Program-made: the position numbers and the translations under genes
DNA from: Bacillota bacterium
Lineage (GTDB): Bacteria > Bacillota > Clostridia > Tissierellales > Sedimentibacteraceae
Direction: 5' to 3'
DNA: 64,000 bases
Assembly (NCBI GenBank): GCA_023453025.1
Contig: JAEXUD010000040.1
Span: forward strand, 116,630 to 180,629
In this document: positions 52,787 to 61,802 of the stretch, one piece after another
How the letters are laid out: each line of letters opens with the position of its first letter
Position numbering within the stretch: position 1 is the stretch's first letter
The notes under the pieces: generated by a model
The model's input: the letters and a program-made list of their open reading frames with translations, nothing else
Told to the model about the DNA's origin: nothing
Database searches by the model: none

Positions 52787-53014
52787 TTATTCTCTGATTT
52801 CATATCCCAGTCGGATAAATTCTTGTTTTATTTTTTCCAGTTCAATTCCTTTTGCTTTAGCACCTTTAGGCAGTGTCATAAATCTGCCGACTGTGGAAAT
52901 CATTCCGGGCTTTGTAATATCTTTTAATCCAAGTGACTGCAATATTTCAGGAATTTCCGGATATTCATTGCAAAGTTCATAAATTGATTTGTTAATATCA
53001 ATTATTTTGGACAT
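52787..53014 (-). CDS. DUF1858 domain protein
   Basis: This 75-residue protein begins MSKIIDINKSIYELCNEYPE and contains EILQSLGLKDITKPGM, matching the small DUF1858 fold that usually accompanies DUF438 or hybrid-cluster enzymes. The start at 53014 was preferred because AAGGGATG precedes it; the longer reading lacks a ribosome site. Coupling with the DUF438 gene suggests a two-part sensor or ligand-handling module. Confidence 0.8.
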   Translation of the reverse strand: MSKIIDINKSIYELCNEYPEIPEILQSLGLKDITKPGMISTVGRFMTLPKGAKAKGIELEKIKQEFIRLGYEIRE

Positions 53015-53231
53015 GGCGCATCCCTTTCGTTCTGATATATTTGTTACCATTATACTATTTATACCATTATTAATAATATTTAAACAATGCATTCATTATT
53101 GTTTGCAAAAACCGTTAAATTATAAGAAATGTAATAAATAATGCGACTTATTGTAATAAATCATGTATTGATTTTTAATTATAAGTCATATATTATAAAG
53201 TTAGGCTTAATCAATAAATTAGGAGGAATTT

Positions 53232-54581
53232 ATGAAAAATATTATTTTTACACTAAGTTTGGTACTTATCCTGGTGTTCACATCAGTGACAGCTTTTGCT
53301 CAAACTACAGGTGAAATCACTGTTGCAATAGACTCTGTCAAAGTTGAATTCACCGAAGATTCTGGGTTTCCTTTCATTGATGAAAACTCCAGAACCCTGG
53401 TACCTTTTAAAAAGACTCTTGAAACCTATGGAGCAACCGTGGAATGGAATAATGAAAGCCGTGTTGCAACAGCCTTAAAAGGAGACATAAAGGTAGAAGT
53501 TCCAATCGACCAGAATTACATAATTGTTAACGGCGAACAAAAAACAATCGATACCGCAGCCAGACTCGTAAATGACAGGACATTTTTGCCTATAAAAGCT
53601 GTCATCGAAGCATTCGGCTCAGAAGTTGTATGGGATAACAATCTCAGGACCGTTGTAATTACAACGACACCTGTGGATGCAAAAGCAATCTTCACACAGG
53701 CAAACAACAAATCCTATGATTGGAAGAATTATGATGCAGATGTATTGATGAATGTGTCTATGCCTGTTAAAGATGATGCAGGAAGTGTTCAAACGATGAA
53801 TATGAACATAAAAATGTTTATGACCATATTTATGGAACCATCATTAAAGGCTAAAATCAATGCTGATCTGTTGATGAACTCGATGGGTCAGGAAGTTACC
53901 ATACCTGTTATGGACATGTATATGACATCGGATGATACATCCCTCACGCAGTATATGGGAATGAACGATGGAGCAGGAAACACAACCTGGACAAAATCAA
54001 CAATTGTAAATGAAATGTTTGGTGAATTGTTAAAATTCAACAAGGAAACAATAGAGGAAAACAAAGAATTGACAGAAAAATACATTAAGGATGTTAAATA
54101 CTTTGGTAAATATACTGATGAATCCGGAAAAACATTGTTAAGAATGAGCTATACAATGTCAGGTGATATTTATAAGGATATTTTCAGCCAGTATATTGAA
54201 GAGACATCCACTTCAACTGACGAGCAGATTCAGATGATGTCTGAAATGTTTAAAGGCCTAGCAAATGGAGAATTTGGAGACTTATCATGCATTATATACA
54301 TTGATGAAGCAACCGGTGAATTGGTAAAATATGAAATGGATTTAAGCAACATGATAACTTCAATGATTTCAGGCGTGACAGATCTGATGGAAGACATTCC
54401 TGCTGAAGAGATGGAAATGCTTAAGCAAATGAAAGCAACCATGTCCATGGAAGTTCTGAATATTAACCAGGCTGAAGATTTCGAGATTCCTGAAGAAGCC
54501 TTGAATGCTCCTGAAATAACAGAAATGATGAAGCAATTAGAAGAGACAACTCAAGAAAATTCAGAAAATAATATCGAGTAG
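53232..54581 (+). CDS. Exported protein with copper-amine-oxidase-N-like domain
   Basis: This 449-residue protein has a signal peptide (about 1-23, ending TAFAQ). Next come the stalk-like domain repeats FPFIDENSRTLVPFKKTLETYG and VNDRTFLPIKAVIEAFGSEVVWDNN (about 45-130), known as the copper amine oxidase N-terminal domain, a cell-surface module common in Clostridia. The remaining 300 residues form a Met-rich, mostly beta and helical region of unknown function, with many MSM and NMNIK stretches. AGGAGG precedes the ATG. A role at the cell surface is likely; no enzyme motif is seen. Confidence 0.8.
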   Translation: MKNIIFTLSLVLILVFTSVTAFAQTTGEITVAIDSVKVEFTEDSGFPFIDENSRTLVPFKKTLETYGATVEWNNESRVATALKGDIKVEVPIDQNYIIVNGEQKTIDTAARLVNDRTFLPIKAVIEAFGSEVVWDNNLRTVVITTTPVDAKAIFTQANNKSYDWKNYDADVLMNVSMPVKDDAGSVQTMNMNIKMFMTIFMEPSLKAKINADLLMNSMGQEVTIPVMDMYMTSDDTSLTQYMGMNDGAGNTTWTKSTIVNEMFGELLKFNKETIEENKELTEKYIKDVKYFGKYTDESGKTLLRMSYTMSGDIYKDIFSQYIEETSTSTDEQIQMMSEMFKGLANGEFGDLSCIIYIDEATGELVKYEMDLSNMITSMISGVTDLMEDIPAEEMEMLKQMKATMSMEVLNINQAEDFEIPEEALNAPEITEMMKQLEETTQENSENNIE

Positions 54582-54604
54582 TGAGTGAATATAAGTTAAC
54601 CAAT

Positions 54605-54628
54605 AAGGAGCGGCAATTGCCGTTCCTT
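54605..54628 (+). terminator. Terminator after the CuAO-N domain gene
   Basis: Stem AAGGAGCGGCAA / TTGCCGTTCCTT followed by TATTTTT. Confidence 0.85.
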
Positions 54629-54714
54629 TATTTTTGAAGTTCTTCCAATTATTTCTTTTGATAATTAAATTGCATGTGTTAATATTAATATTATTATTTT
54701 ATCCGGAGAAAAAT

Positions 54715-55899
54715 ATGAAAAAATTATTAATATATGCAATTATCTTGTTATTAGTGGGATGCAGTATTGTAACCGAACCGCCTGAAAAGCCTGATGCGGG
54801 AATCATCGATAATCCACCGCCGGCAGAAGAACCCGCAGAACCTCAGGAGCCGCCGGAGTCTCATGAACCGGAAGACACTTCTCTTTTTCATGATTATAAA
54901 AAGCCAGCTGAAGAAACATTGAAAAGCATGACCTTGGAAGATAAGATAGGACAAATGTTTCTTGTGAGATGTCCTGATTCCGAAAATCTTGATTTATATC
55001 TTTCAATGAAACCCGGCGGATTTATTATGTTTGGAATTGACTTTGCCGAAAAAACAAAGGAACAGGTTATAGATGAAATAAATTATTATCAGGGCAATAG
55101 CGACATTCCAATGATTATCGGAGTTGATGAGGAAGGCGGAACCGTTGCAAGAGTAAGCTCAAATCCATTGCTGTCAGAAGAAAGATTCAAGTCCCCTCAG
55201 GAGCTTTATGCAATTGGAGGTCTGGAGGAAATAAAAAGAGACGCAAAGCAAAAATCCATGTTGTTATTAGATCTTGGTATAAATTTAAATCTTGCACCGG
55301 TAGCAGATATATCCGTTGACGAAGCCGATTTTATATATCAAAGAGCATTTGGAAAGCCGGCCTATGAAACAGCTGAATATGTAAAAACAGTAGTTGAAGC
55401 AATGAACAATATCGGTATTTCATCCACCTTGAAGCACTTCCCCGGTTATGGCAATAATGTTGACACGCATACAGGCTCAGCATATGATACACGTCCTGTC
55501 GAGCATTTTGTAAACAGCGATTTCATACCCTTTGAAGCCGGCATAGACACAGGAGCAGAAAGCATACTTGTTTCTCATAATGTAGTTGAAGCAATTGATA
55601 AAAATTTGCCTGCATCACTGTCAAAAAATGTAATTAATTTTTTAAGAGATGATTTGGAATTTACGGGAATTATTATGACAGATGATCTGTCCATGAAAGC
55701 TATTACAGAACTTCAGACAGAGCTTCCGCCGGAAGTTATGGCAATACTGGCAGGAAATGATATGCTCATAGTCACAGATTTTGAAAATAGTTTTAAAACC
55801 TTGATTAATGCCGTTAAGGTCGGCGGCATATCACAAGAAAGAATTGATGAATCTGTTTTACGAATACTTAAATGGAAATACTATATGAAACTTATGTAG
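54715..55899 (+). CDS. nagZ: GH3 beta-N-acetylhexosaminidase lipoprotein (NagZ-like)
   Basis: This 394-residue lipoprotein has a signal ending LLLVGCS, with Cys16 as the predicted lipid anchor, then a Pro/Glu-rich linker to about 60. The GH3 barrel follows: GQMFLVRC, GVDEEGGTVARV (about 142-153), STLKHFPGYGNNVDTHTG near residue 240 with the histidine/aspartate pair, and IIMTDDLSMKAI carrying the nucleophilic Asp. It would remove N-acetylglucosamine from muropeptides at the cell surface. The start at 54715 follows GGAGA; an upstream ATG would put the signal peptide inside. Confidence 0.9.
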   Translation: MKKLLIYAIILLLVGCSIVTEPPEKPDAGIIDNPPPAEEPAEPQEPPESHEPEDTSLFHDYKKPAEETLKSMTLEDKIGQMFLVRCPDSENLDLYLSMKPGGFIMFGIDFAEKTKEQVIDEINYYQGNSDIPMIIGVDEEGGTVARVSSNPLLSEERFKSPQELYAIGGLEEIKRDAKQKSMLLLDLGINLNLAPVADISVDEADFIYQRAFGKPAYETAEYVKTVVEAMNNIGISSTLKHFPGYGNNVDTHTGSAYDTRPVEHFVNSDFIPFEAGIDTGAESILVSHNVVEAIDKNLPASLSKNVINFLRDDLEFTGIIMTDDLSMKAITELQTELPPEVMAILAGNDMLIVTDFENSFKTLINAVKVGGISQERIDESVLRILKWKYYMKLM

Positions 55900-55919
55900 A
55901 AACGAGGTTGTCGTTTCTA
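55897..55919. terminator. Bidirectional terminator
   Basis: Stem TAGAAACGA / TCGTTTCTA followed by TTTTTC, overlapping the stops of the convergent GH3 and HD genes. Confidence 0.75.
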
Positions 55920-56507
55920 TTTTTCATTTTCCTTATTATGAAGGTATTCATTGCTCAAATCCCTTAATTTTTGAACAACCTCTGTGTTACCTGCGCCCGG
56001 CTTTCCTGCCATATCCGCCCTTATGAGCTCCAGCATATCATCAAGACGTTCTTCTCCGATTGAATCAATGAATTTTTTGATTCCTTTTTCCTTTACATCA
56101 GATACAATTTCTTTTATATAGTGATATCGAATTAAAGTTCTGACTTCATTTATAAATTCATCATCATACCCCAGCCTTAATAAGATTTTTTCGCTTTCCT
56201 CAGCAGATTTTATATGGTGACCATAAAAATGACCTCTCCCCTTTGCATCAACAGTAAAGCAAGCAGGCTTGCCTATATCATGTAAAAGTGCTGCCATTCT
56301 TAAATGAAGCTCAGGCTTTATAGCATCTAAGACTGCCATTGTATGATCCAATACATCCTTGTCATGGTAAGGAGTCTGCTGATCAAAACCCTTTAATCCA
56401 ATCATTTCAGGAATAATTTCATTTATTTCTCCCGTTTCAAACAACATATATATACCATCTGACGGTTTTTGACTTAACAATATTTTATTTAAAATTTTTT
56501 TATACAT
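55917..56507 (-). CDS. HD-domain phosphohydrolase
   Basis: This 196-residue cytoplasmic protein carries the HD motif LLHDIGKPACF (about 81-91) and the other metal ligands in YHDKDVLDHTMAVLD (about 51-65) and HHIKSAE. The fold resembles the C-terminal HD part of tRNA nucleotidyltransferases, but the nucleotidyltransferase domain is absent. The reaction may be nucleotide or phosphodiester hydrolysis. The start at 56507 has GGAG upstream. Confidence 0.82.
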   Translation of the reverse strand: MYKKILNKILLSQKPSDGIYMLFETGEINEIIPEMIGLKGFDQQTPYHDKDVLDHTMAVLDAIKPELHLRMAALLHDIGKPACFTVDAKGRGHFYGHHIKSAEESEKILLRLGYDDEFINEVRTLIRYHYIKEIVSDVKEKGIKKFIDSIGEERLDDMLELIRADMAGKPGAGNTEVVQKLRDLSNEYLHNKENEK

Positions 56508-56680
56508 AATTTCTCCTAATCTGGAACTTTTTCTAAACAAATTACGTCTAATAAATTGATATCCAATATTATTTTATATTATATTAATTTGCGAAATCTT
56601 TCAATAAAATAGTAAAATAATTACCACTTTATATTTTCCAATAAATAGTATATAATTAATAAGTACAGGAAGGTGATAAA

Positions 56681-58402
56681 ATGAGAAAGTCCATTTTAAC
56701 ATTAGCTTTAAGCGCTGCAATTTTAACAGCTATTGCTACATGCAATGCATTTGCAGCTGATTTAAATGCCAGCAATTTTTATGAACTGGAAAATGTCTTG
56801 CTCCAGCAAATGGGTAAGTATAATCGGGATATTGAAATTAAGTATACCGGCTCTGTAGATAATATAGAGGATTTAGAAGAAATAATAATAAATTCAATCA
56901 GCATTGATCCATATATAAATTCCAATGTTAAAGACATAAGATATGATATGGTAGTAGCTGCAAAGGAAAGCAGCATCTCTGTGGATGTAAACTATATAAT
57001 GTCAGCATCTCAAAGAGCTGAAGCTGACAAGCAAATAAAAAATATATTATCTGAAATTATTACGCCTTATATGAATGAGCATGAAAAGGTTAAAGCTGTA
57101 CATGATTATATAGTTTTAAACGGAAAGTATGATAAAAGCGCAAAGCTCTACTCCGATTATGATTTGCTTACTCAAGGCTCCTCTGTTTGCAACGGCTACG
57201 CTCTTTTGACATACAATATGTTAAAAGAACTGGGCATTCCCGTTAAGCTGGTTACCGGAACAGGAAATGCAGAGATGCACATATGGAACATGGTTAAACT
57301 GAACGATTACTGGTTCCATTTAGATACAACCTGGAATGACCCTCTTCCTGACACAAATATGGTGTCCTACAATTATTACATGCTTACAGAAAAAGAAATA
57401 TTAAAAGATCATACAATAGACGAAGATTTAAATCTGCCTCAGGCAAATAAAAGCTATTACAGCTGTCTTAAAGAATTATCATATGACAAATTGCTTATGG
57501 AAACAGGCCTTGATATTTACGATGACACAAACACTGCAAAAACCGAACAAGAATTATCAGACATACTTGAATATAAAATCAAGCATAGGCCAAAAAGAAT
57601 TTCTGTCAGACTCAATAAAGAAATCTCACAGGAAAGTATTAATAATGCAATGTCAAAGCTATTAATTATTAACTATATATCTGAAATTGGATATGGACAG
57701 CTTATCAGTGACAATACAGGTGAATACTATATATTAAATTTGTATATAAAATATAAGGAAACCCCTGACAGTATTGTACTTGATTTTCCCAATAAAATAT
57801 ATAATACTGCCACCAAGGTAAATTTTAATGTCTACGCAATGTATGGAAGCAAAAAAATCAATATTAATGATAATGTATTAATATATCCGTACGACAGAGA
57901 AAGCCTGAATATTTCTAACGGGTCCATTACCTTTAAAAAAGCAGGGAGCTACAACATTCAATTAGAATATCAGGGAATACAGGAGACAGCAACCATAACA
58001 GCCTTGAATTCAGATGCCTTTAAATATATTACTGATAAAAAACCGGATAATCCTGTCAATGTAAAGGTATATGACCAATATATAGATTTCAGCTCAATAA
58101 ATCAATGGCCGTTTATTGAAAATGGAAGAACAATGGTGCCGTTAAGAGCCGTGTTTGAAGTTATGAATTGCAATGTTAAATGGGATCAGAATAAAAACTC
58201 TGCAATTGTTGAACATGAAGATACAACAATAGTTATACCTGCAGACAGCAACTCAGCATACATCAACGGAACTGTCAGTTCGCTGGACGTACCGGCCAAG
58301 CTGGTAAATAATAGAATTATGGTACCTTTGAGATTTATAAGCGAGACAATTCATAAGACTGTAATTTGGGATGATGCAGATAAGACTGTTTTAATATATT
58401 GA
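56681..58402 (+). CDS. Exported transglutaminase-like protein with CuAO-N domains
   Basis: This 573-residue protein has a signal peptide ending CNAFA (about residue 25). A transglutaminase core lies at about 130-230: SSVCNGYALLTYNML carries the Cys, EMHIWNMV the His and FHLDTTWNDP the Asp. A middle beta-rich region (about 280-440) follows. The copper-amine-oxidase-N type module is at the C-terminus (NGRTMVPLRAVFEVMN and NNRIMVPLRFISETIH, about 480-573). It is likely surface bound and may act as a cysteine protease or crosslinker on surface proteins. AGGAAGG precedes the ATG. Confidence 0.88.
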   Translation: MRKSILTLALSAAILTAIATCNAFAADLNASNFYELENVLLQQMGKYNRDIEIKYTGSVDNIEDLEEIIINSISIDPYINSNVKDIRYDMVVAAKESSISVDVNYIMSASQRAEADKQIKNILSEIITPYMNEHEKVKAVHDYIVLNGKYDKSAKLYSDYDLLTQGSSVCNGYALLTYNMLKELGIPVKLVTGTGNAEMHIWNMVKLNDYWFHLDTTWNDPLPDTNMVSYNYYMLTEKEILKDHTIDEDLNLPQANKSYYSCLKELSYDKLLMETGLDIYDDTNTAKTEQELSDILEYKIKHRPKRISVRLNKEISQESINNAMSKLLIINYISEIGYGQLISDNTGEYYILNLYIKYKETPDSIVLDFPNKIYNTATKVNFNVYAMYGSKKININDNVLIYPYDRESLNISNGSITFKKAGSYNIQLEYQGIQETATITALNSDAFKYITDKKPDNPVNVKVYDQYIDFSSINQWPFIENGRTMVPLRAVFEVMNCNVKWDQNKNSAIVEHEDTTIVIPADSNSAYINGTVSSLDVPAKLVNNRIMVPLRFISETIHKTVIWDDADKTVLIY

Positions 58403-58415
58403 TTTGGAGGAAGAA

Positions 58416-58784
58416 ATGGACGTATTTGGAGGATTCAACATAATGTTTACTTTATTTCCAATCATGTTTTTTATGGCGTTTGGATTGATAATATTTACAA
58501 TAGCAAGAAGCATAAAACAAAATATGCACAACAACAAACAGCCCATAATTCCTGTTGAAGCAAAAATAGTCGCAAAAAGATATAATGTTTCTCATCACCG
58601 ACATAGCACTTCAGATAATATGAACCATCATTCCAGCAGTACCTGGTATTATGCTACATTTGAAATGACAAACGGCGAGCGCTTGGAACTTCAGGTTCCT
58701 TCCAGCGAATTTGGAATGCTGGTTGAGGGTGATGAAGGTACATTGCAGTTTCAAGGAACCAGGTTCATAAGCTTTACCAGATAA
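58416..58784 (+). CDS. DUF2500-type membrane protein
   Basis: This 122-residue protein has one N-terminal membrane helix (about 8-30), then a hydrophilic segment with a His-rich stretch HHRHSTSDNMNHHSSST (about 64-80). A small beta-rich domain (WYYATFEMTNGERLELQVPS) closes it. The fold matches DUF2500, of unknown function. It begins 13 bases after the transglutaminase gene and is probably cotranscribed. Confidence 0.78.
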   Translation: MDVFGGFNIMFTLFPIMFFMAFGLIIFTIARSIKQNMHNNKQPIIPVEAKIVAKRYNVSHHRHSTSDNMNHHSSSTWYYATFEMTNGERLELQVPSSEFGMLVEGDEGTLQFQGTRFISFTR

Positions 58785-58803
58785 ACAATAAATATAAATA
58801 AAG

Positions 58804-58826
58804 ACCAGAAGGAGTAGCCTTCTGGT
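58804..58826. terminator. Bidirectional terminator
   Basis: Stem ACCAGAAGG / CCTTCTGGT with a 5-base loop and TTTATTT, between convergent genes. Confidence 0.88.
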
Positions 58827-58833
58827 TTATTTC

Positions 58834-60066
58834 TTATTGTTCCATTTTACCTTTTAATACCTCAACCGCCTTTAAAAGTTGATTGTCAGTATCGTAAAAC
58901 TCATATCCATAGCCCGGTGAATCTTCAGGCAATACTATTTCTATATCAGGTTCAATTCCTATTCCATGAATATTGATTCCACTAGGAGTAAAATATTCAG
59001 AAACTGTCATTTTAATTCCTTCACCATCACTGCCGAATCTTTGAACACTTTGAACAATTCCTTTGCCAAAAGTCTTGGTTCCTATAAGCGTTGCTCTGCC
59101 CGTATCCTTCATTGCTCCTGCCATAATTTCAGAAGCACTTGCACTTCCTTCATTAATTAACAGTACGATAGGTATATTCTCGGACTTAGCATCAGATTTA
59201 AAGTATTCAACCTTACCCGCTTTTGTTTTAGTATATGTGATTACACCTTCGCCCATGAAGATATCAGAAATACCAACTGTCGCATCAATTATTCCTCCCG
59301 GATTATACCTTAAATCAATTACCAAACTCTTCATACCTTGATTTTTAAGATCCATATATGCTGCTTTAAAATCATCGGCTGTCTGCATGTCAAATGTGGT
59401 AATCCTGATATAGCCAATATCATCCTTGAGCATTGATGATTTTATTGTTTTGATTTTGATTTCTTCTCTGTTAACAGTCACATCAGAAATATCCTTTAAA
59501 CCATCATCTGTTTCTCTTTGAATAGTCAATGTAACACTGGAGCCCGGTCCGGTCTTCATAATATTTACAGCCTCGTCCATTTGGTCTGCTGAGTATTCCG
59601 TACCATTTACTCTTAGTATCTTATCCCCTGTTCGAAGCCCTGCTTTTTCTGCCGGAGTATCTTCTATTGGTGACACAACCAATATTTTATTATCATCGCT
59701 TGCAGTTATGTAGACACCAATTCCTTTATACGTGCCTTGTGTATCCTGCATCAACGCATCAAATTTTTCTTTTGTAAAATACTGTGTATAAGGATCTCCT
59801 AAAGCCTTCAAGGTTCCTTCTAATGCTCCTTCAAGCATCGTATCCTCATCTGCTTCATACAAAAAGTTTTGTTCTGCAATTTTCATTAAGCTTTCTTGTT
59901 TTGCATATTTTTCATACATATCCTTCATCTCAGTGTATGTTTCCTCTGATAAAACCACTCTCTGCCCCATTTCAACCATCAACACATTTCCCAGCGTTAA
60001 AGATAAAAAAGCAGTTATTAAAACAACCACGATAATAGTAAGAATATATTTTTTCTTAGATACCAT
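58834..60066 (-). CDS. S41 family carboxyl-terminal processing protease
   Basis: This 410-residue membrane-anchored peptidase has an N-terminal helix (about 8-28), then a PDZ domain (about 110-190; GVYITASDDNKILVVSPI, AGLRTGDKILRVNG). The Ser-Lys dyad follows, in INEGSASASEIMAGAM (about 303-318) and GTKTFGKGIVQS (about 328-339). It degrades tagged or misfolded extracytoplasmic proteins. GGGAG precedes the ATG. It lies upstream of, and transcribed away from, the tRNA-Arg mobile region. Confidence 0.93.
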   Translation of the reverse strand: MVSKKKYILTIIVVVLITAFLSLTLGNVLMVEMGQRVVLSEETYTEMKDMYEKYAKQESLMKIAEQNFLYEADEDTMLEGALEGTLKALGDPYTQYFTKEKFDALMQDTQGTYKGIGVYITASDDNKILVVSPIEDTPAEKAGLRTGDKILRVNGTEYSADQMDEAVNIMKTGPGSSVTLTIQRETDDGLKDISDVTVNREEIKIKTIKSSMLKDDIGYIRITTFDMQTADDFKAAYMDLKNQGMKSLVIDLRYNPGGIIDATVGISDIFMGEGVITYTKTKAGKVEYFKSDAKSENIPIVLLINEGSASASEIMAGAMKDTGRATLIGTKTFGKGIVQSVQRFGSDGEGIKMTVSEYFTPSGINIHGIGIEPDIEIVLPEDSPGYGYEFYDTDNQLLKAVEVLKGKMEQ

Positions 60067-60296
60067 ATACTCACTCCCGACAATTAATGTTAAGCTCAGA
60101 ATTAAACGCTTATATTTATTTATATGCCACGTTGTACTATTTTATCCTACATAAATTAATACAGCCTTAATTTGCATAGCTTTAATTATAACATATATTA
60201 TTCCAAATAAAAATGTTATTTTTTTAAATATAAATATAAAATGACAAAAGACTAATAAGATTTTGGGGAAAGCTAGATAAGATTTTTTAAAAACTA

Positions 60297-60325
60297 TTGA
60301 TATTTTTATTAATTTGATTTATAAT
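60297..60325 (+). promoter_or_regulatory. Promoter of tRNA-Arg
   Basis: TTGATA (60297-60302) and TATAAT (60320-60325) with a 17-base spacer, 11 bases before the tRNA. Confidence 0.8.
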
Positions 60326-60336
60326 TTATAAGTCGC

Positions 60337-60409
60337 GGACCATTAGCTCAGGGGATAGAGTGGCAGACTTCGAATCTGCGCGTCGGGGGTTCGAATCCCT
60401 CATGGTTCA
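60337..60409 (+). tRNA. tRNA-Arg (anticodon TCG)
   Basis: The cloverleaf folds with acceptor pair GGACCAT/ATGGTTC, D-stem start GCTC, anticodon stem GCAGA/TCTGC and loop CTTCGAA. This puts TCG at positions 34-36. The TTCGAAT T-loop is present. CCA is not encoded. The gene borders the eroded mobile region. Confidence 0.95.
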
Positions 60410-60426
60410 CTTATTCCAACTATTTT

Positions 60427-60468
60427 AAGGGCAAAGCGAAATTTAAAATTTTGTTTTAGCCCTTTTTT
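60427..60468 (+). terminator. Terminator after tRNA-Arg
   Basis: Outer stem AAGGGC / GCCCTT with A/T-rich inner pairs and a TTTTTT run. Confidence 0.7.
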
Positions 60469-60540
60469 AGCCCCTGAAGAAAATTAATCAAATGTCTAAA
60501 TAAAATAAGAGAGCGGGCATGCAAAAACATTGATTTTCCT

Positions 60541-60720
60541 GCTTCAATAGAAAAAACTAAATGTGAATTCGCACAGATTCAACCACCTGTTTCATTTCAT
60601 CAAGCTGTCCCTACAATTAAACTTAACATAGGTAAAATCATTGTAGAAGTTTCAGACGGTATGTCACAAGAAACAATATCATACGTATTGAATGGAATCA
60701 GAAATACATCTTCTATTTGA
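60541..60720 (+). pseudogene. Remnant of IS66-type TnpA accessory gene (C-terminal part)
   Basis: An open frame ends in IKLNIGKIIVEVSDGMSQ plus a short helix and TGA. This matches the end of the small IS66 accessory protein TnpA. There is no start codon or N-terminal helix-turn-helix, so it is a fragment. A piece of the same element type's transposase lies 800 bases on in the same direction. Confidence 0.55.
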
Positions 60721-60938
60721 TTTAACTTTTTATAGTTTCCGTACAAAGCTATTTTTTTTCATATTCCTTTGTTCTGACTTTAATAAGATATTGCATTTAC
60801 ATACATTTGATATGTATATATTTACATTTGAAAAATGTGATTATTTCAACGAATATTTAGCTGTTATGAAACGGATATGCACTTTATGAAGAAAAACCCA
60901 AAAATCCATGACCTCATTTTGAATATATATGCAGCATT

Positions 60939-61405
60939 TTAATCGTCAAGAGTTTTAAGATATGCCAGCTTCGAAACAGACATTGAATATGCTTCTACAA
61001 ATTTTTCAAAATATCCTTTTGTCATCAGGACCTTGGCGCCTGATTTAAACTCTATAACCCTGCTGTTTTTTTCCGAATGGTGTATTTTATGGATATTACG
61101 TGTATTTACAATAACTCCGATGCAGCATTTTACAAAATACTTTCTGTTGATTTCGTCATTTACCTTTCCTATATTCTTTGAAATAATTTCCTTCTCTCCG
61201 TTTGTCAGATGAATTATGGTTTTATCATTGTATTCTTCAATGCATAAGTTGTTACAGCTTGTTTTTTTATAAATATAGTTTGGCGCAAAAGCTTCTTCGT
61301 ACGTTTGTTTGCAAAATTTTTAACTATGTTGGTATAGGCTTTGCCCGTACTTACTGTTATGACGTTACTCTCGTTTTTAAGCCAGTTTTTAGGTAACATG
61401 AGCAT
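60939..61405 (-). pseudogene. Broken LytTR-domain response regulator
   Basis: The minus strand encodes a LytTR DNA-binding domain in the frame ending at 60939. Its marker segments are YFVKCCIGVIVNTRNIHKIHH and IEFKSGAKVLMTKGYFEKFVEAY. That frame has no usable start and meets a stop at 61320-61322. The missing upstream part seems to continue in another frame (61214-61405, NVITVSTGKAYTNIVKN), so a frameshift broke the gene. No receiver domain is left. Confidence 0.65.
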
Positions 61406-61510
61406 ATCGCAGGATGAACTTCGTTACATTGGTCCAAAGGCAGTAGGTTTCATCATTGTTGCTGCATACCGTTTGGAAGGAAAGTAGTAAGGTGTATCTT
61501 TACCCTTATT

Positions 61511-61675
61511 AACATACAAAAGAACAATTGTCTTACTGGAGCAGTTGTAAATACAATTTTATACTCTTTAATTGAAAGTGCAGGATTAAACAAACTTAAT
61601 ATCTTTGAATATATGAATTACATCTTGTCAGCCATAACAGACCTTGATTATATAAATAATCCGGATCAAAATTAA
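61511..61675 (+). pseudogene. Remnant of IS66-type transposase (C-terminal end)
   Basis: The frame ending at TAA 61673-61675 reads GAVVNTILYSLIESAGLNK and NIFEYMNYIL, the typical C-terminal helix pair of IS66 transposases. The catalytic DDE domain is missing. It lies on the same strand as the TnpA-like fragment, so both may come from one element that has lost its middle. Confidence 0.6.
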
Positions 61676-61680
61676 AAAGT

Positions 61681-61699
61681 CCCGGGCGTTATGCCCGGG
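61681..61699 (-). terminator. Terminator after the amidase gene
   Basis: Perfect GC stem CCCGGGC / GCCCGGG with a 5-base loop, followed on the minus strand by ACTTTTTAATT. Confidence 0.85.
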
Positions 61700-61802
61700 G
61701 AAAACCAAAATAAAGGATATTAATCATATTATTCATAATTAATATATGCTTATACATATTAGTTGTTACGTTCTGCAGGGGAAATGGAGCAAATTCCGTG
61801 CG

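Noticed and set aside
61398..61487. A 29-codon plus-strand ORF between the LytTR and transposase remnants
   Set aside because: Too short, no ribosome site and no recognised family; probably debris of the mobile region.
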